NCBI RefSeq assembly: GCF_014649815.1
Contig: NZ_BMTT01000008.1
Span: 1 to 64,000 of the forward strand
DNA length: 64,000 nt
From: Streptomyces mutabilis
GTDB taxonomy: Bacteria; Actinomycetota; Actinomycetes; Streptomycetales; Streptomycetaceae
Reading direction: 5' to 3'
The position numbers were made by a program, and so were the translations under genes. Numbering within the stretch: the stretch's first letter is position 1; every line of letters begins with the position of its first letter. Below are positions 43,301 to 52,671 of the stretch, in pieces. The notes beneath the pieces are model-generated. The model was given only the letters and a program-made list of their open reading frames with translations, was not told the origin of the DNA and ran no database searches.

Positions 43301-44287
43301 GCCACCGGCGAGGCCGAGCGGCTGCGTGCCGAGGCCGCCGAGACGGTCGGCTCCGCCCAGCAGCACGCCGAGCGCGTCCGCACCGAGGCGGAACGGGTCC
43401 GGGCCGAGGCGGCGGCGGAGGCCGAGCGGGTCACCGCGGCCGCCCGCGAGGAGGCCGAGCGCACCCTCGACGAGGCCCGCAAGGACGCCAACAAGCGGCG
43501 TTCGGAGGCGGCCGAGCAGGTCGACACGCTCATCACCGAGACCACGGCCGAGGCCGACAAGCTGCTCACCGAGGCCCAGCAGCAGGCCCAGAAGACCACC
43601 GCGGACGCCGAGTCGCAGGCCGACACGATGGTGGGCGCGGCCCGCGCGGAGGCCGAGCGGATCGTCTCGGAGGCGACGGTCCAGGGCAACACCCGGGTGG
43701 AGAAGGCCCGTACGGACGCGGACGAGCTGCTGGTCGGCGCCCGCCGGGACGCGACCGCCATAAGGGAGCGCGCGGAGGAGTTGCGCGAACGCCTCACCAC
43801 CGAGATCGAGGAACTGCACGAACGCGCCCGCCGCGAGGCCGCCGAGACGATGAAGTCGGCCGGCGACCGCTGCGACGCGCTCGTCAAGGCCGCCGAGGAA
43901 CAGCTCGCCAAGGCCGAGGCGAAGGCCAAGGAGCTGGTGTCGGAGGCCAACTCCGAGGCCGGCAAGGTGCGCATCGCCGCCGTCAAGAAGGCCGAGGGCC
44001 TGCTCAAGGAGGCCGAACAGAAGAAGGCCACACTGGTCCGGGAGGCCGAGGAGCTCAAGGCCGAGGCCGTCCGGGAGGCCCGGAACACGGTCGAGGAGGG
44101 CAAGCGCGAGCTGGAGGTCCTGGTGCGGCGCCGTGAGGACATCAACGCCGAGATCTCCCGGGTGCAGGACGTGCTGGAGGCGCTGGAGTCCTTCGAGGCG
44201 CCCACGGGCGGCGGCAAGGACAACGGGGTCAAGGCCTCGGCCACGGTGGGTGCCCCACGTTCGGGTGGCAAGTCGTCAGACGGCTAG
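40307..44287 (+). CDS. scy: Scy, long coiled-coil polarity scaffold
   Basis: A protein of 1326 residues that is coiled coil over nearly its whole length and rich in Ala, Glu and Arg. A short N-terminal heptad segment (RFEAEMKRLKTEREKAI) leads into long repeats of the AEAERLRxEA type, described in the family as a 51-residue hendecad-based pattern. Scy organises the tip-organising centre with DivIVA and FilP and governs hyphal branching. The TTG at 40307 gives exactly the length I recall for S. coelicolor Scy and follows GGAG at 5 bases; GTG at 40337 (VRGYESQ) is a real alternative. FilP follows. The C-terminal RRREDINAEISRVQDVLEAL resembles the end of FilP. Confidence 0.92.
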   Translation: MRPGDGWDRAVRGYESQEREPAADVDHLSRFEAEMKRLKTEREKAIQHAEDLGYQVEVLRAKLHEARRTIMSRPAFDGGDIGYQAEQLLRNAQTQADQLRADAERELSQARAQTQRILQEHAEQAARLQAELHQEAVTRRQQLDQELAERRQTVESHVNENVAWAEQLRARTEQQARRLLDESRAEAEQSLAAARAEAERLTTEARQRLQSDAENARAEAEQILRRARADAERLLNAASTQAQEATDHAEQLRTSTATESEEARRRAQELSRTAEQRMAEAEEALRKAQTEAEKVVTEAREAAAKALASAEQTNEQRTRTAKEQVARLVNEATKNAESTKSEAEQLVADARAEAEKIVAEAAEKARTITAEESATQLSKAAKTAEDVLNKASEEAKRTTKAAAEEAERIRSEAEAEADRLRGEAHDIAEQLKGAAKDDTKEYRAKTVELQEEARRLRGEAEQLRADAVEEGEKIRAEARKEAVAQIEEAAKTAEELLAKAKADADELRQTAAADGEKVRAEAIERATTLRRQAEETLERTRAEAERHRAEAAERAEELQAEAERAARELREETERAVEARREEAAAELTRLQEEAEERRTAAERALTEAREEGERIRREAAEESERLRTEAAERIRTLQQQAETEAERLRTEAAADASASRAEGEAVAVRLRSEASNEAERLKSEAQESADRVRAEAQSAAERIAAEASETLAAAQEEAARRRREAEELLRDARQEADQERERAREQSEELLASARKRVDEAQAEATRLVEEADRRATEMVSAAEQHATQVRESVAGLHEQAQEEITGLRSAAEHAAERTRREAEEEADRVRADAYAERERASEDAGRLRREAREETEAAKALAERTVSEAITEAERIRADVSEHAQRVRTEASDAIAEAEQSAARTRADAREDANRIRSDAATQADTLITEARSEAERLTTETAAETDRIRTETIAEAERVRTEAANEAERLRSESEAEADRVRAEASARAEQLLSDATGEAERLRAEAAETVGSAQQHAERVRTEAERVRAEAAAEAERVTAAAREEAERTLDEARKDANKRRSEAAEQVDTLITETTAEADKLLTEAQQQAQKTTADAESQADTMVGAARAEAERIVSEATVQGNTRVEKARTDADELLVGARRDATAIRERAEELRERLTTEIEELHERARREAAETMKSAGDRCDALVKAAEEQLAKAEAKAKELVSEANSEAGKVRIAAVKKAEGLLKEAEQKKATLVREAEELKAEAVREARNTVEEGKRELEVLVRRREDINAEISRVQDVLEALESFEAPTGGGKDNGVKASATVGAPRSGGKSSDG

Positions 44288-44493
44288 CGTCCGGAGCGGA
44301 TTCGGTGTCTGCTGGAACCTTTGGCGTGCGCCGGGACGAAACCTTGACCAGAACATTTGCAAGTCGTCCGCGTGTCAGCCACTCGAAAGAGGTGTCATTC
44401 TCCGTATCAAACGTGCATCCGCTCGATGACACACCGCATCGGCGCCTAGGATTCCCTCTATCACCTCACCCGGTCTCTTTCGACAGGAACCCC

Positions 44494-45429
44494 ATGAGCG
44501 ACACTTCCCCCTACGGCTTCGAGCTTGTGCGGCGTGGGTACGACCGCGCTCAGGTGGACGAACGCATCTCCAAGCTCGTCTCCGACCGTGACAGCGCTCT
44601 CGCCCGCATCACCGCTCTGGAGAAGCGCATCGAGGAGCTCCACCTCGAGACCCAGAACGCCCAGGCCCAGGTCAACGACGCAGAGCCGTCGTACGCCGGT
44701 CTCGGTGCCCGGGTCGAGAAGATCCTGCGCCTCGCCGAGGAAGAGGCGAAGGACCTGCGCGAGGAGGCCCGGCGCGCGGCCGAGCAGCACCGCGAGCTCG
44801 CCGAGTCGTCGGCCCAGCAGGTGCGCAACGACGCGGAGTCGTACGCCGCGGAGCGCAAGGCCAAGGCCGAGGACGAGGGCGTCCGGATCGTCGAGCAGGC
44901 CAAGGGCGACGCCGCCCAGCTGCGCTCCGAGGCGCAGAAGGACGCGCAGTCCAAGCGCGAGGAGGCGGACGCCCTCTTCGAGGAGACCCGCGCGAAGGCC
45001 GCACAGGCCGCCGCCGACTTCGAGACGAACCTCGCCAAGCGCCGCGAGCAGTCCGAGCGCGATCTGGCCTCCCGTCAGGCCAAGGCCGAGAAGCGGCTCG
45101 CGGAGATCGAGCACCGCGCGGAGCAGCTGCGCCTGGAGGCGGAGAAGCTGCGCACGGACGCCGAGCGCCGCGCCCGCCAGACCGTCGAGACGGCGCAGCG
45201 CCAGGCCGAGGACATCGTGGCCGACGCCAACGCCAAGGCCGACCGCATCCGTTCGGAATCGGAGCGCGAGCTCGCCGCCCTCACCAACCGCCGCGACTCC
45301 ATCAACGCGCAGCTGACCAACGTGCGCGAGATGCTGGCGACCCTCACGGGCGCCGCGGTGGCCGCCGCCGGCACCCCGGCCGACGAAGAGCCGGTCTCCC
45401 GCGGGGTGCCGGCCCAGCAGTCCCGCTGA
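44494..45429 (+). CDS. filP: FilP, intermediate filament-like coiled-coil protein
   Basis: A 311-residue coiled-coil protein forming cytoskeletal filaments behind the hyphal tip. A DivIVA-like start (GFELVRRGYDRAQVDERISKL) and first short coil (about 20-55) precede the long rod (about 70-270), rich in Ala/Glu/Lys/Arg. The last part is RRDSINAQLTNVREMLATL. A lower-Lys tail follows. The ATG at 44494 has an AGGA site; longer frames do not look coding. It follows scy by 206 bases and ends at a hairpin terminator. Length and order agree with the known S. coelicolor pair. Confidence 0.93.
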   Translation: MSDTSPYGFELVRRGYDRAQVDERISKLVSDRDSALARITALEKRIEELHLETQNAQAQVNDAEPSYAGLGARVEKILRLAEEEAKDLREEARRAAEQHRELAESSAQQVRNDAESYAAERKAKAEDEGVRIVEQAKGDAAQLRSEAQKDAQSKREEADALFEETRAKAAQAAADFETNLAKRREQSERDLASRQAKAEKRLAEIEHRAEQLRLEAEKLRTDAERRARQTVETAQRQAEDIVADANAKADRIRSESERELAALTNRRDSINAQLTNVREMLATLTGAAVAAAGTPADEEPVSRGVPAQQSR

Positions 45430-45467
45430 CGCGGGGCGTACGCCGGCCGGACAAGCACGGAACACGG

Positions 45468-45505
45468 ACGAAGCCTTCTGTCACCGGGGTGGCAGAGGGC
45501 TTCGT
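45468..45505 (+). terminator. Terminator after filP
   Basis: ACGAAGCC and TCTG (45468-45480) pair with CAGA and GGCTTCGT (45493-45505) with one opposed T/G and a 12-base loop. It lies between filP and the first ABC gene. Confidence 0.7.
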
Positions 45506-45524
45506 CCCGTTCTAGCGTGGGCGC

Positions 45525-46507
<983 letters not shown>

Positions 46508-46511
<4 letters not shown>

Positions 46512-47284
46512 GCATGGCGGCGACACAGGTCGTCCGGTCCGAGTGGACCAAGATCCGGTCGGTGGCGTCCACGGTGTGGACGCTGGGCCTCGCCGTGGTC
46601 GTCACGATCGCCCTCGGCATGCTGATCTCGGCGCTGTCGAAGAGCGAGTTCGACACCATGGGCCGGGAGGACCAGCTCACCTTCGACCCGACCTTCATCA
46701 GCTTCGCCGGGACGAGTCTCGGCCAGTTGGCGATGATCGTGTTCGGCGTGCTGGTGGTGGCGAACGAGTACAGCACCGGCATGATCCGCACCTCGCTGGC
46801 CGCCGTGCCGAAGCGCGGCACCTTCCTGTTCAGCAAGATCGCGGTGGCCACCGCCCTCGCACTGGTCGTCAGCATGATCACCAGCTTCGCCACCTTCTTC
46901 CTCGGACAGGCGATGCTCGGCGACCTCAAGGCGTCGATCGGCGACCCGGGAGTGCTGCGCGCGGTCATCGGCGGTGGGCTCTACATGACGCTCATCGCGA
47001 TGTTCTCGATGGGCGTCGCGGCGATGCTGCGCTCGCCGATGCTGTCCCTGGGCATCCTGATGCCGTTCTTCTTCCTGATCTCCAACATCCTGGGCAACGT
47101 CCCGGCCACGGAGAAGGTCGGCCGGTTCCTGCCCGACCAGGCCGGCAGCAAGATCATGCAGGTGGTCACGCCGCTCGACGACGACGTGCCGTACGGGCCG
47201 TGGGGCGGACTCGGGATCATGGCATTGTGGGTGATCGCGGCCCTCGTCGGCGGGTACGTGGTGCTGAAGAGGCGGGACGCTTAG
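46508..47284 (+). CDS. ABC-2 type transporter permease
   Basis: A 258-residue membrane subunit with about six predicted helices (TVWTLGLAVVVTIALGMLI; LGQLAMIVFGVLVVANEYSTG; IAVATALALVVSMITSFATFF; MTLIAMFSMGVAAML; LSLGILMPFFFLISNIL; GIMALWVIAALVGGYVVL). The motif VVANEYSTGMIRTSLAAVPKRG is characteristic of this ABC-2 subgroup. ATG at 46508 follows GGAGGAAGG and overlaps the ATPase stop; ATG 46514 is possible. It forms a transporter with the preceding ATPase. A paralogous pair follows. Export of an antimicrobial, lipid or peptide is the usual role, not determinable here. Confidence 0.87.
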
Positions 47285-47417
47285 GGTCTGTCCCGCGGGT
47301 TTCACGGGGCGTCGGATTTTGCCCGGGCTTGAACGGAACCGTCAGCGCCTCGATATCCTCCTAACCCTTACGGGGGCGTGCGCCCTGCTGTCCTGAACCT
47401 TCCGATGGGTGCGGAGC

Positions 47418-48647
47418 ATGATCGAGGCTGTCGGCCTGACCAAGCGCTACGGCGACAAGACCGCAGTGCACAATCTGTCCTTCCAGGTGCGGCCAGGCGC
47501 CGTCACCGGCTTCCTCGGGCCCAACGGCTCGGGCAAGTCGACGACGATGCGCATGATCCTCGGCCTGGACAACCCCACCGCGGGAAGCGTCACGATCGGC
47601 GGCCACCCGTACCGCAAGCTGCCGAACGCCCCCCGTCAGGTGGGCGCTCTGCTCGACGCCAAGGCGGTGCACGGCGGCCGGTCCGCCCGCAACCACCTGC
47701 TGAGCCTGGCCCAGCTCTCGGGCATCCCGGCCCGGCGCGTGGACGAGGTGCTCGGCGTGGTCGGCCTCCAGGACGTGGCCAAGCGGCGCTCCAAGGGGTT
47801 CTCGCTCGGCATGGGCCAGCGGCTCGGCATCGCCGCGGCCCTGCTCGGCGACCCCCAGGTGCTGCTCTTCGACGAACCGGTCAACGGCCTCGACCCCGAG
47901 GGCATCCACTGGGTGCGCAACCTGATGAAGACGCTCGCTGCGGAGGGCCGTACGGTCTTCGTCTCCTCGCACCTGATGAGCGAGATGGCGCTGACCGCCG
48001 ACCACCTGATCGTCATCGGTCGGGGCCAGTTGCTGGCCGACATGAGCGTGACGGACTTCATCTCGGCCAACTCCGCCGACTTCGCACGGGTGCGGACGCC
48101 GGACACGGAGCCGCAGCTGCGCGAGAAGCTGACGTCGGCGCTGACCGAGGCGGGCGGGCACGTGCTGCCCGAGCAGGACGGCGCGCTGCGGGTGACCGGG
48201 CTGGCGCTCCCCCGGATCAGCGACATCGCGCACGACACCGACGTACGGCTGTGGGAGCTGTCGCCGCACCAGGCCTCGCTGGAGGAGGCGTACATGCGGA
48301 TGACGCAGGGCGCCGTCGACTACCGGTCGACCGACGACCAGAAGGCGGGGCTCCAGCAGCCGCTGCCGCCCGGCGCGCAGCCGCCTATGCCGGTGCCCGG
48401 GCAGGGCCAGCCCGGCTGGTACGCCCCGCCGCCGCCCCAGCAGGGCGGTCAGCCCTTCGCGGCGCCGCAGGGCGCGCCGGGTCAGGCCCCGGCGGGACCG
48501 TACGGTGCCCCGGCGGCGCCCGGCGCGCTGCCGGGCGGACAGCCCGCCAACCCGTACGCGGCGCAGCAGCCCCCGCGGGCACAGCCGGTCCAGCAGCCCT
48601 CCCCCGCGCCCGTCACCGACCCGACCGAGTCCGAGGACGCCCGATGA
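47418..48647 (+). CDS. ABC-2 type transporter ATPase with Pro/Gln/Gly-rich tail
   Basis: A 409-residue ATPase closely related to the one at 45525-46511: GPNGSGKSTTMRM, GFSLGMGQRLGIA, LLFDEPVNGLDPEG and SSHLMSEMALTADHL are nearly identical. From about residue 300 it has a tail of over 100 residues rich in Pro, Gln, Gly and Ala (AGLQQPLPPGAQPPMP...), in place of polyglutamine. Such tails are expected to be disordered. ATG at 47418 aligns with the paralogue start; GTG at 47409 is possible. The stop overlaps the next permease start. Confidence 0.88.
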   Translation: MIEAVGLTKRYGDKTAVHNLSFQVRPGAVTGFLGPNGSGKSTTMRMILGLDNPTAGSVTIGGHPYRKLPNAPRQVGALLDAKAVHGGRSARNHLLSLAQLSGIPARRVDEVLGVVGLQDVAKRRSKGFSLGMGQRLGIAAALLGDPQVLLFDEPVNGLDPEGIHWVRNLMKTLAAEGRTVFVSSHLMSEMALTADHLIVIGRGQLLADMSVTDFISANSADFARVRTPDTEPQLREKLTSALTEAGGHVLPEQDGALRVTGLALPRISDIAHDTDVRLWELSPHQASLEEAYMRMTQGAVDYRSTDDQKAGLQQPLPPGAQPPMPVPGQGQPGWYAPPPPQQGGQPFAAPQGAPGQAPAGPYGAPAAPGALPGGQPANPYAAQQPPRAQPVQQPSPAPVTDPTESEDAR

Positions 48648-49513
48648 GCACGCCCCAGCCCCCGATGCCGCAGGCCGCGCCAGACTGGCAGGCGGCGCCC
48701 GGTTCGCCCTACCCCACGTACACGTCGCCGATCCCGGTGGTGCGCACGCACCTCGGGCACGCGATCGCCTCCGAGTGGACGAAGATCAAGTCGGTGCGCT
48801 CGACGATGTGGACGCTGGGCGTGTTCGTCCTCCTGGTCCTCGGCCTGGGCCTGCTCACCGGCGCGGTGGTGGCCAGTTCGGACACCGTCGTGGACGGCGA
48901 GAGCCCGCTCGCCCTCGGCTTCTTCGGACTGCTGCTCGGCAGCATCTGCCTGATCACCCTCGGTGTGCTGACCACCGCCTCGGAGTACGGCACCGGCATG
49001 GTGCGCACCACGATGACCGCATGCCCGAGCCGCGGCCGGGTCCTCGCGGCCAAGGCGATCGTGTTCTTCCTCGTGGCGTTCGTGGTGACCCTGGTGTCCG
49101 CCACACTCGTCGGCCTGATGCACGTGACCATGCTGGAGGGCAGCGGGGCCGGCGAGCCCACCGGTAGCGAGTGGCTGAAAGGCACCGTCGGCGTCTCGCT
49201 CTACGTGGCGCTGCTCGGCATGCTGTCGCTGGCCATCGGCTCGATCATCCGCCACTCGGCGGGCGCCATCACCATCATGATCGGGGCCCTGCTCGCCCCG
49301 CTGGTGATCGCGCTGTTCATGTTCTCGGAGTCCCTGAGGGACGTGCAGCAGGCGCTGTTCGAGTACTCGATCCCGAACCAGATGAGCGTCTTCTACGCCA
49401 ACTCGCTCAGCGACTCCGGCCCGTCCGGCTGGGACCCGCTGTGGATCATGCTCGGCGTGACGGCGGTCGCGTTCGCCGGCGCCTTCGCCCTGCTGGAGAA
49501 GCGGGACGTGTAG
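48644..49513 (+). CDS. ABC-2 type transporter permease
   Basis: A 289-residue membrane subunit paralogous to the one at 46508. It has a Pro/Ala/Gln-rich N-terminus of about 35 residues (TPQPPMPQAAPDWQAAPGSP), ASEWTKIKSVRSTMWTLGVF, the subgroup motif LTTASEYGTGMVRTTMTACPSRGR and about six helices, ending FALLEKRDV. ATG 48644 overlaps the ATPase stop. Disordered segments on both this N-terminus and the ATPase C-terminus in the same system are curious. Substrate unknown. Confidence 0.88.
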   Translation: MSTPQPPMPQAAPDWQAAPGSPYPTYTSPIPVVRTHLGHAIASEWTKIKSVRSTMWTLGVFVLLVLGLGLLTGAVVASSDTVVDGESPLALGFFGLLLGSICLITLGVLTTASEYGTGMVRTTMTACPSRGRVLAAKAIVFFLVAFVVTLVSATLVGLMHVTMLEGSGAGEPTGSEWLKGTVGVSLYVALLGMLSLAIGSIIRHSAGAITIMIGALLAPLVIALFMFSESLRDVQQALFEYSIPNQMSVFYANSLSDSGPSGWDPLWIMLGVTAVAFAGAFALLEKRDV

Positions 49514-49520
49514 CCGGCCC

Positions 49521-49853
49521 TCAGAACCTCGGCGCGTTACGGGACCGCTGCACCCGCGTGGTGCGGCGGTCCTTCGCGTTCCAGCAGGACTTGTGCCAGT
49601 GGCGGCGCTCGTCGACGCCCGAGTGCGCCGGCCAGGCCACCACGTGCGGGACGCCGTCCGGGATCAGTTGGTCGCAGCCCGGGCAACGGTACGACTTCCC
49701 CTGTGCGCTCGCGCCCGCCACGTGCCGTACGCTCCAGTCCTCGCCCCGCCAGCTCTCCGACGACTGCCAGCCGCCGTAGCGCCCGGAGCCGTCGTCCTCG
49801 GCGCTGCGGCCGGACGAACCGGTTCCCTTGGGTCGGTTGCGACGCGGGGACAC
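49521..49853 (-). CDS. Small protein with zinc-ribbon/HNH-like Cys-His cluster
   Basis: A basic protein of about 110 residues. A disordered Arg/Ser/Gly-rich half (1-45) is followed by a cluster YRCPGCDQLIPDGVPHVVAW and HWHKSCW, a CxxC...H...C/H arrangement likely to bind zinc, as in treble-clef or HNH fingers. The catalytic Asn/His pair of true HNH nucleases is not clearly present. GTG at 49853 has a GAGG site; GTG 49865 would add four residues. It is conserved among Streptomyces as far as I recall, sometimes labelled ATP/GTP-binding, which I cannot support. It is convergent with the ABC operon, 7 bases apart. Confidence 0.7.
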   Translation of the reverse strand: MSPRRNRPKGTGSSGRSAEDDGSGRYGGWQSSESWRGEDWSVRHVAGASAQGKSYRCPGCDQLIPDGVPHVVAWPAHSGVDERRHWHKSCWNAKDRRTTRVQRSRNAPRF

Positions 49854-50106
49854 AGGACACCTCACGGAGCTATACAGGGAGTAGGGGCCGCGTCCAGCCT
49901 ACGCGGGACGGGCCGGGGTACGCGTACGGCGCCAATCATCACAACTGCCCCGTGCGGATCCCCGCGGGGGCCGTCGGCGTCCACCATGACGGCCGATTCT
50001 GCAGACAATCCGCAAATCCCTTCGCCCGACCGTGTCCTCGGCACGTGTCAGACGGTTATGCCCTCCGGGGGAGCTCCGTGTCGGAGCCGAGGAAGCAGGA
50101 AGAGCA

Positions 50107-51135
50107 ATGCGCGTTGGATGTTTCGTGTTGGGCGCCCAGTTCCCGGGCCAGGGTCACGGGGAGGCGCTGCACCGCGCGGTCCGCTCGGCCGAGGTCGCCG
50201 AGGAGGCGGGGCTGGACGCGGTCTGGCTGGCCGAACACCACTTCGTCCCGTACGGCACCTGCCCATCGGCGGTGACCCTGGCCGCGCTGCTGCTGGGACG
50301 CACCCGCCGCATCCGGGTCGGCACCGCGGTCAGCGTGCTGCCCACCGCCCACCCCGTCGCGCTCGGCGAACAGGCCGCGCTGCTGCACGTCACGTCCGGC
50401 GGCCGGTTCACGCTGGGCGTCGGCCGGGGTGGCCCGTGGGTCGACCTGGAGGTGTTCGGCGCGAGCCTCGAGGCGTACGAGAAGCAGTTCCCGGAGTCAC
50501 TCGATCTGCTGGTGCGCTGGCTGCGCGAACCGGCCGTCGGCGCCTGCGGGGACCGCTTCCGGTTCCGCGAAGTGCCCGTCGTCCCGCGCCCCTCGGAGTC
50601 CCTGACGGAGGAACCGGGTCCGGAGGTCGTCGTCGCCTGCACGTCCCCCTCGAGCGTGCGCACGGCGGCCGAGCGGGGGCTGCCGATGCTGCTCGGGATG
50701 CACGTCGGCGACGAAGAGAAGGCCGAGATGATCGCCCTGTGGCGGCAGCACGCCCGGGCCGCCGGGCGGCCGTCGGACGAGATCCACGGCGCCGCCCATG
50801 TGTCGGCCGGCGTCTGCCAGATCGCCGACCGGCGCACGGACGCGGCCGAGACCCTGCTCAAGGCCATGCCGGGCTGGCTGCGTCAGGGGCTGGGCGCCCA
50901 CGTCACGGTGGACGGCCGCGCCCGGCGGATGCGCGACCCGTACGCCTACACCGAACTCCTCTGCGGACTGCACCCGGTCGGCACGCCCCGCCTGTGCGCC
51001 GACCGGCTCGCGGCGACCGGCGAGCGCACCGGCATCGACCGCTTCGCCCTCCTCGTCGAGGGGTCAGGGGACCTCGCCGCGACCGAGGAGAACGTACGGC
51101 GGCTCGGGGTCGAGGTGCTCCCCCAGCTCGGCTGA
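50107..51135 (+). CDS. Luciferase-like (LLM class) flavin-dependent monooxygenase
   Basis: A 342-residue TIM-barrel oxidoreductase of the bacterial luciferase family using reduced FMN or F420. It contains RVGCFVLGAQFPG, EEAGLDAVWLAEHHFVPYGTCPSAV, IRVGTAVSVLPTAHPVALGEQAALL and GGRFTLGVGRGGPWVDLEVFG, the usual barrel strands. ATG at 50107 follows AGGAAGAG. It stands alone between two minus-strand genes. The substrate is not predictable; choice between FMN and F420 cannot be made from sequence by eye. Confidence 0.87.
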   Translation: MRVGCFVLGAQFPGQGHGEALHRAVRSAEVAEEAGLDAVWLAEHHFVPYGTCPSAVTLAALLLGRTRRIRVGTAVSVLPTAHPVALGEQAALLHVTSGGRFTLGVGRGGPWVDLEVFGASLEAYEKQFPESLDLLVRWLREPAVGACGDRFRFREVPVVPRPSESLTEEPGPEVVVACTSPSSVRTAAERGLPMLLGMHVGDEEKAEMIALWRQHARAAGRPSDEIHGAAHVSAGVCQIADRRTDAAETLLKAMPGWLRQGLGAHVTVDGRARRMRDPYAYTELLCGLHPVGTPRLCADRLAATGERTGIDRFALLVEGSGDLAATEENVRRLGVEVLPQLG

Positions 51136-51211
51136 GGGAGCCGGCGGCGAGCCTGCCGCTCCGGTACGAACAGCACCTCCCGCGTACGGAGCGGCAAGCG
51201 AACGATCGTCG

Positions 51212-51604
51212 TCAGCAGTCGCGGAACTCGGGCGACTGGTTCAGCACCTGGCTGCGTACCGAGGTGAAACGGGTCAGCGTCTCGTCGACGGAGGAGTCCA
51301 ACGGGAACACCGCCACCCGGTGGCAGTTCTGGAAGGCCAGCCGCACACCGAAGTGCCGCTGCAGTGCACCGCGTATGGCGTCACTCGCCAGCGCACGCAG
51401 CAGCTGGCCGCGCGCCTGCTCGTCCGGCGGGGGCGTCTGGTTGTCGGCGAACGCACCGCCGTCGACCTTCAGCTGTGCCACCAGGGAGCTGACCATCTCC
51501 CATGCGTAAGGCAGGGAAGTCCGGACGCAGTCGACGAATGCTGCTTCGTCGACCTCGCCTCGCTCGGCCTGTTCGAGTAGGGCCGGTGAGACGTCGAGCG
51601 ACAT
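51212..51604 (-). CDS. SCO5389-family conserved actinobacterial protein
   Basis: A 130-residue mostly helical protein beginning SLDVSPALLEQAERGEVDEAAFVDCVRTSLPYAWEMV, with a middle rich in Asn/Gln/Pro (AFADNQTPPPDEQ) and the end FGVRLAFQNCHRVAVF. It matches, from memory, the family named after S. coelicolor SCO5389, widespread in Streptomyces and of unknown function. ATG at 51604 has an AGAGGAGA site; longer frames would begin in non-coding sequence. Three cysteines (one C-terminal, EFRDC) are present. It is transcribed away from nucS. Confidence 0.8.
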   Translation of the reverse strand: MSLDVSPALLEQAERGEVDEAAFVDCVRTSLPYAWEMVSSLVAQLKVDGGAFADNQTPPPDEQARGQLLRALASDAIRGALQRHFGVRLAFQNCHRVAVFPLDSSVDETLTRFTSVRSQVLNQSPEFRDC

Positions 51605-51884
51605 GGGTTCTCCTCTCGCACCCCCGACTGACAGGGGTTGCCGGACAGTTAGGGGAGTGCGCGATTCCGAACACGCTGCGTACACACCTCGCGACCTCCC
51701 GTTCAATACCGTAAGCAACCGATCGTGACCGCACTAGGAGAATGCCTAGATGGGCACCACCCGATAGGCACACAATCGGCCAGTGAGCAAGACGGTGCCA
51801 ATAGGGCAAGTGGGACGGAGCGCGCGGTCGCCCCGGCACGGGCGAATCGCGTCGGGCGGGGCGCGTCGAGTAGCGTTGCCGACC

Positions 51885-52556
51885 ATGCGTCTCGTCATTG
51901 CCCGCTGCTCGGTCGACTACGCCGGGCGGCTCACCGCCCATCTTCCCTCGGCTCCCCGCCTGATCCTGGTCAAGGCGGACGGCAGCGTCTCGATCCACGC
52001 CGACGACCGGGCCTACAAGCCCCTCAACTGGATGTCGCCGCCCTGCACGCTCAAGGAGGGCACGGGCGACGAGGAGGGCGTCTGGACCGTCGTCAACAAG
52101 GCGGGCGAGAAGCTCATCATCACGATGGAGGAGGTCCTCCACGACTCCTCGCACGAGCTGGGCGTCGACCCGGGCCTGATCAAGGACGGCGTGGAAGCGC
52201 ACCTCCAGGAGCTGCTCGCCGACCGCATCGAGACGCTCGGCGAGGGCTACACCCTCATCCGCCGCGAGTACATGACCGCCATCGGCCCCGTCGACATCCT
52301 GTGCCGGGACGCCGAGGGCGGGACCGTCGCGGTCGAAATCAAGCGGCGCGGCGAGATCGACGGCGTGGAACAACTCACGCGCTACCTCGAGCTGTTGAAC
52401 CGTGATCCCCACCTCGCCCCGGTGCGCGGCGTCTTCGCCGCCCAGGAGATCAAGCCGCAGGCCCGCGTGCTCGCCACGGACCGCGGGATCGGCTGCCAGG
52501 TGCTGGACTACGACGCCCTGCGGGGCATCGAGGACGACAAGCTGCGGCTGTTCTGA
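51885..52556 (+). CDS. nucS: NucS/EndoMS mismatch-specific endonuclease
   Basis: A 223-residue nuclease that replaces MutS/MutL in actinobacteria by cleaving both strands at mismatches. An N-terminal beta-sandwich (residues 1-115) precedes a RecB-like domain with [24 protein letters not shown], giving catalytic Asp137, Glu151 and Lys153. The C-terminus DDKLRLF resembles a beta-clamp-binding peptide. ATG at 51885 lies 8 bases after TAGCGT (51871-51876), suggesting a leaderless message. It ends at a strong terminator shared with the convergent NTPase gene. Confidence 0.94.
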   Translation: MRLVIARCSVDYAGRLTAHLPSAPRLILVKADGSVSIHADDRAYKPLNWMSPPCTLKEGTGDEEGVWTVVNKAGEKLIITMEEVLHDSSHELGVDPGLIKDGVEAHLQELLADRIETLGEGYTLIRREYMTAIGPVDILCRDAEGGTVAVEIKRRGEIDGVEQLTRYLELLNRDPHLAPVRGVFAAQEIKPQARVLATDRGIGCQVLDYDALRGIEDDKLRLF

Positions 52557-52572
52557 GCGGGCGTCACGTACC

Positions 52573-52619
52573 ACATCGGGAGGGTTGGGTCCGCGGAGCG
52601 GACCCAACCCTCCCGATGT
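52573..52619. terminator. 22-bp perfect hairpin between nucS and the NTPase gene
   Basis: Bases 52573-52594 pair completely with 52598-52619 around a GGA loop. It probably terminates both convergent genes. Confidence 0.9.
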
Positions 52620-52620
52620 T

Positions 52621-52671
52621 CGTCTCAGGTGATCCGACCCGTCCGGGCCGTCTCAGATGATCTGACCCGTC
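52621..52671. repeat. 23-bp imperfect direct repeat at the NTPase 3' end
   Basis: 52621-52643 and 52649-52671 (starting CGTCTCAG) match at 21 of 23 bases with a 28-base period. The NTPase stop lies in the second copy, so the first is a post-stop remnant. Confidence 0.8.

Noticed and set aside
40067..43819. Long minus-strand open frame opposite scy with Leu/Gly-rich repeats
   Set aside because: It mirrors the Ala/Glu/Arg repeats of scy. No ribosome site or recognisable domain; scy is a known gene.
40380..44280. Repetitive DNA within scy as a possible satellite or CRISPR-like array
   Set aside because: The repetition is at protein level (coiled-coil periods) with much codon variation, and there are no spacers.
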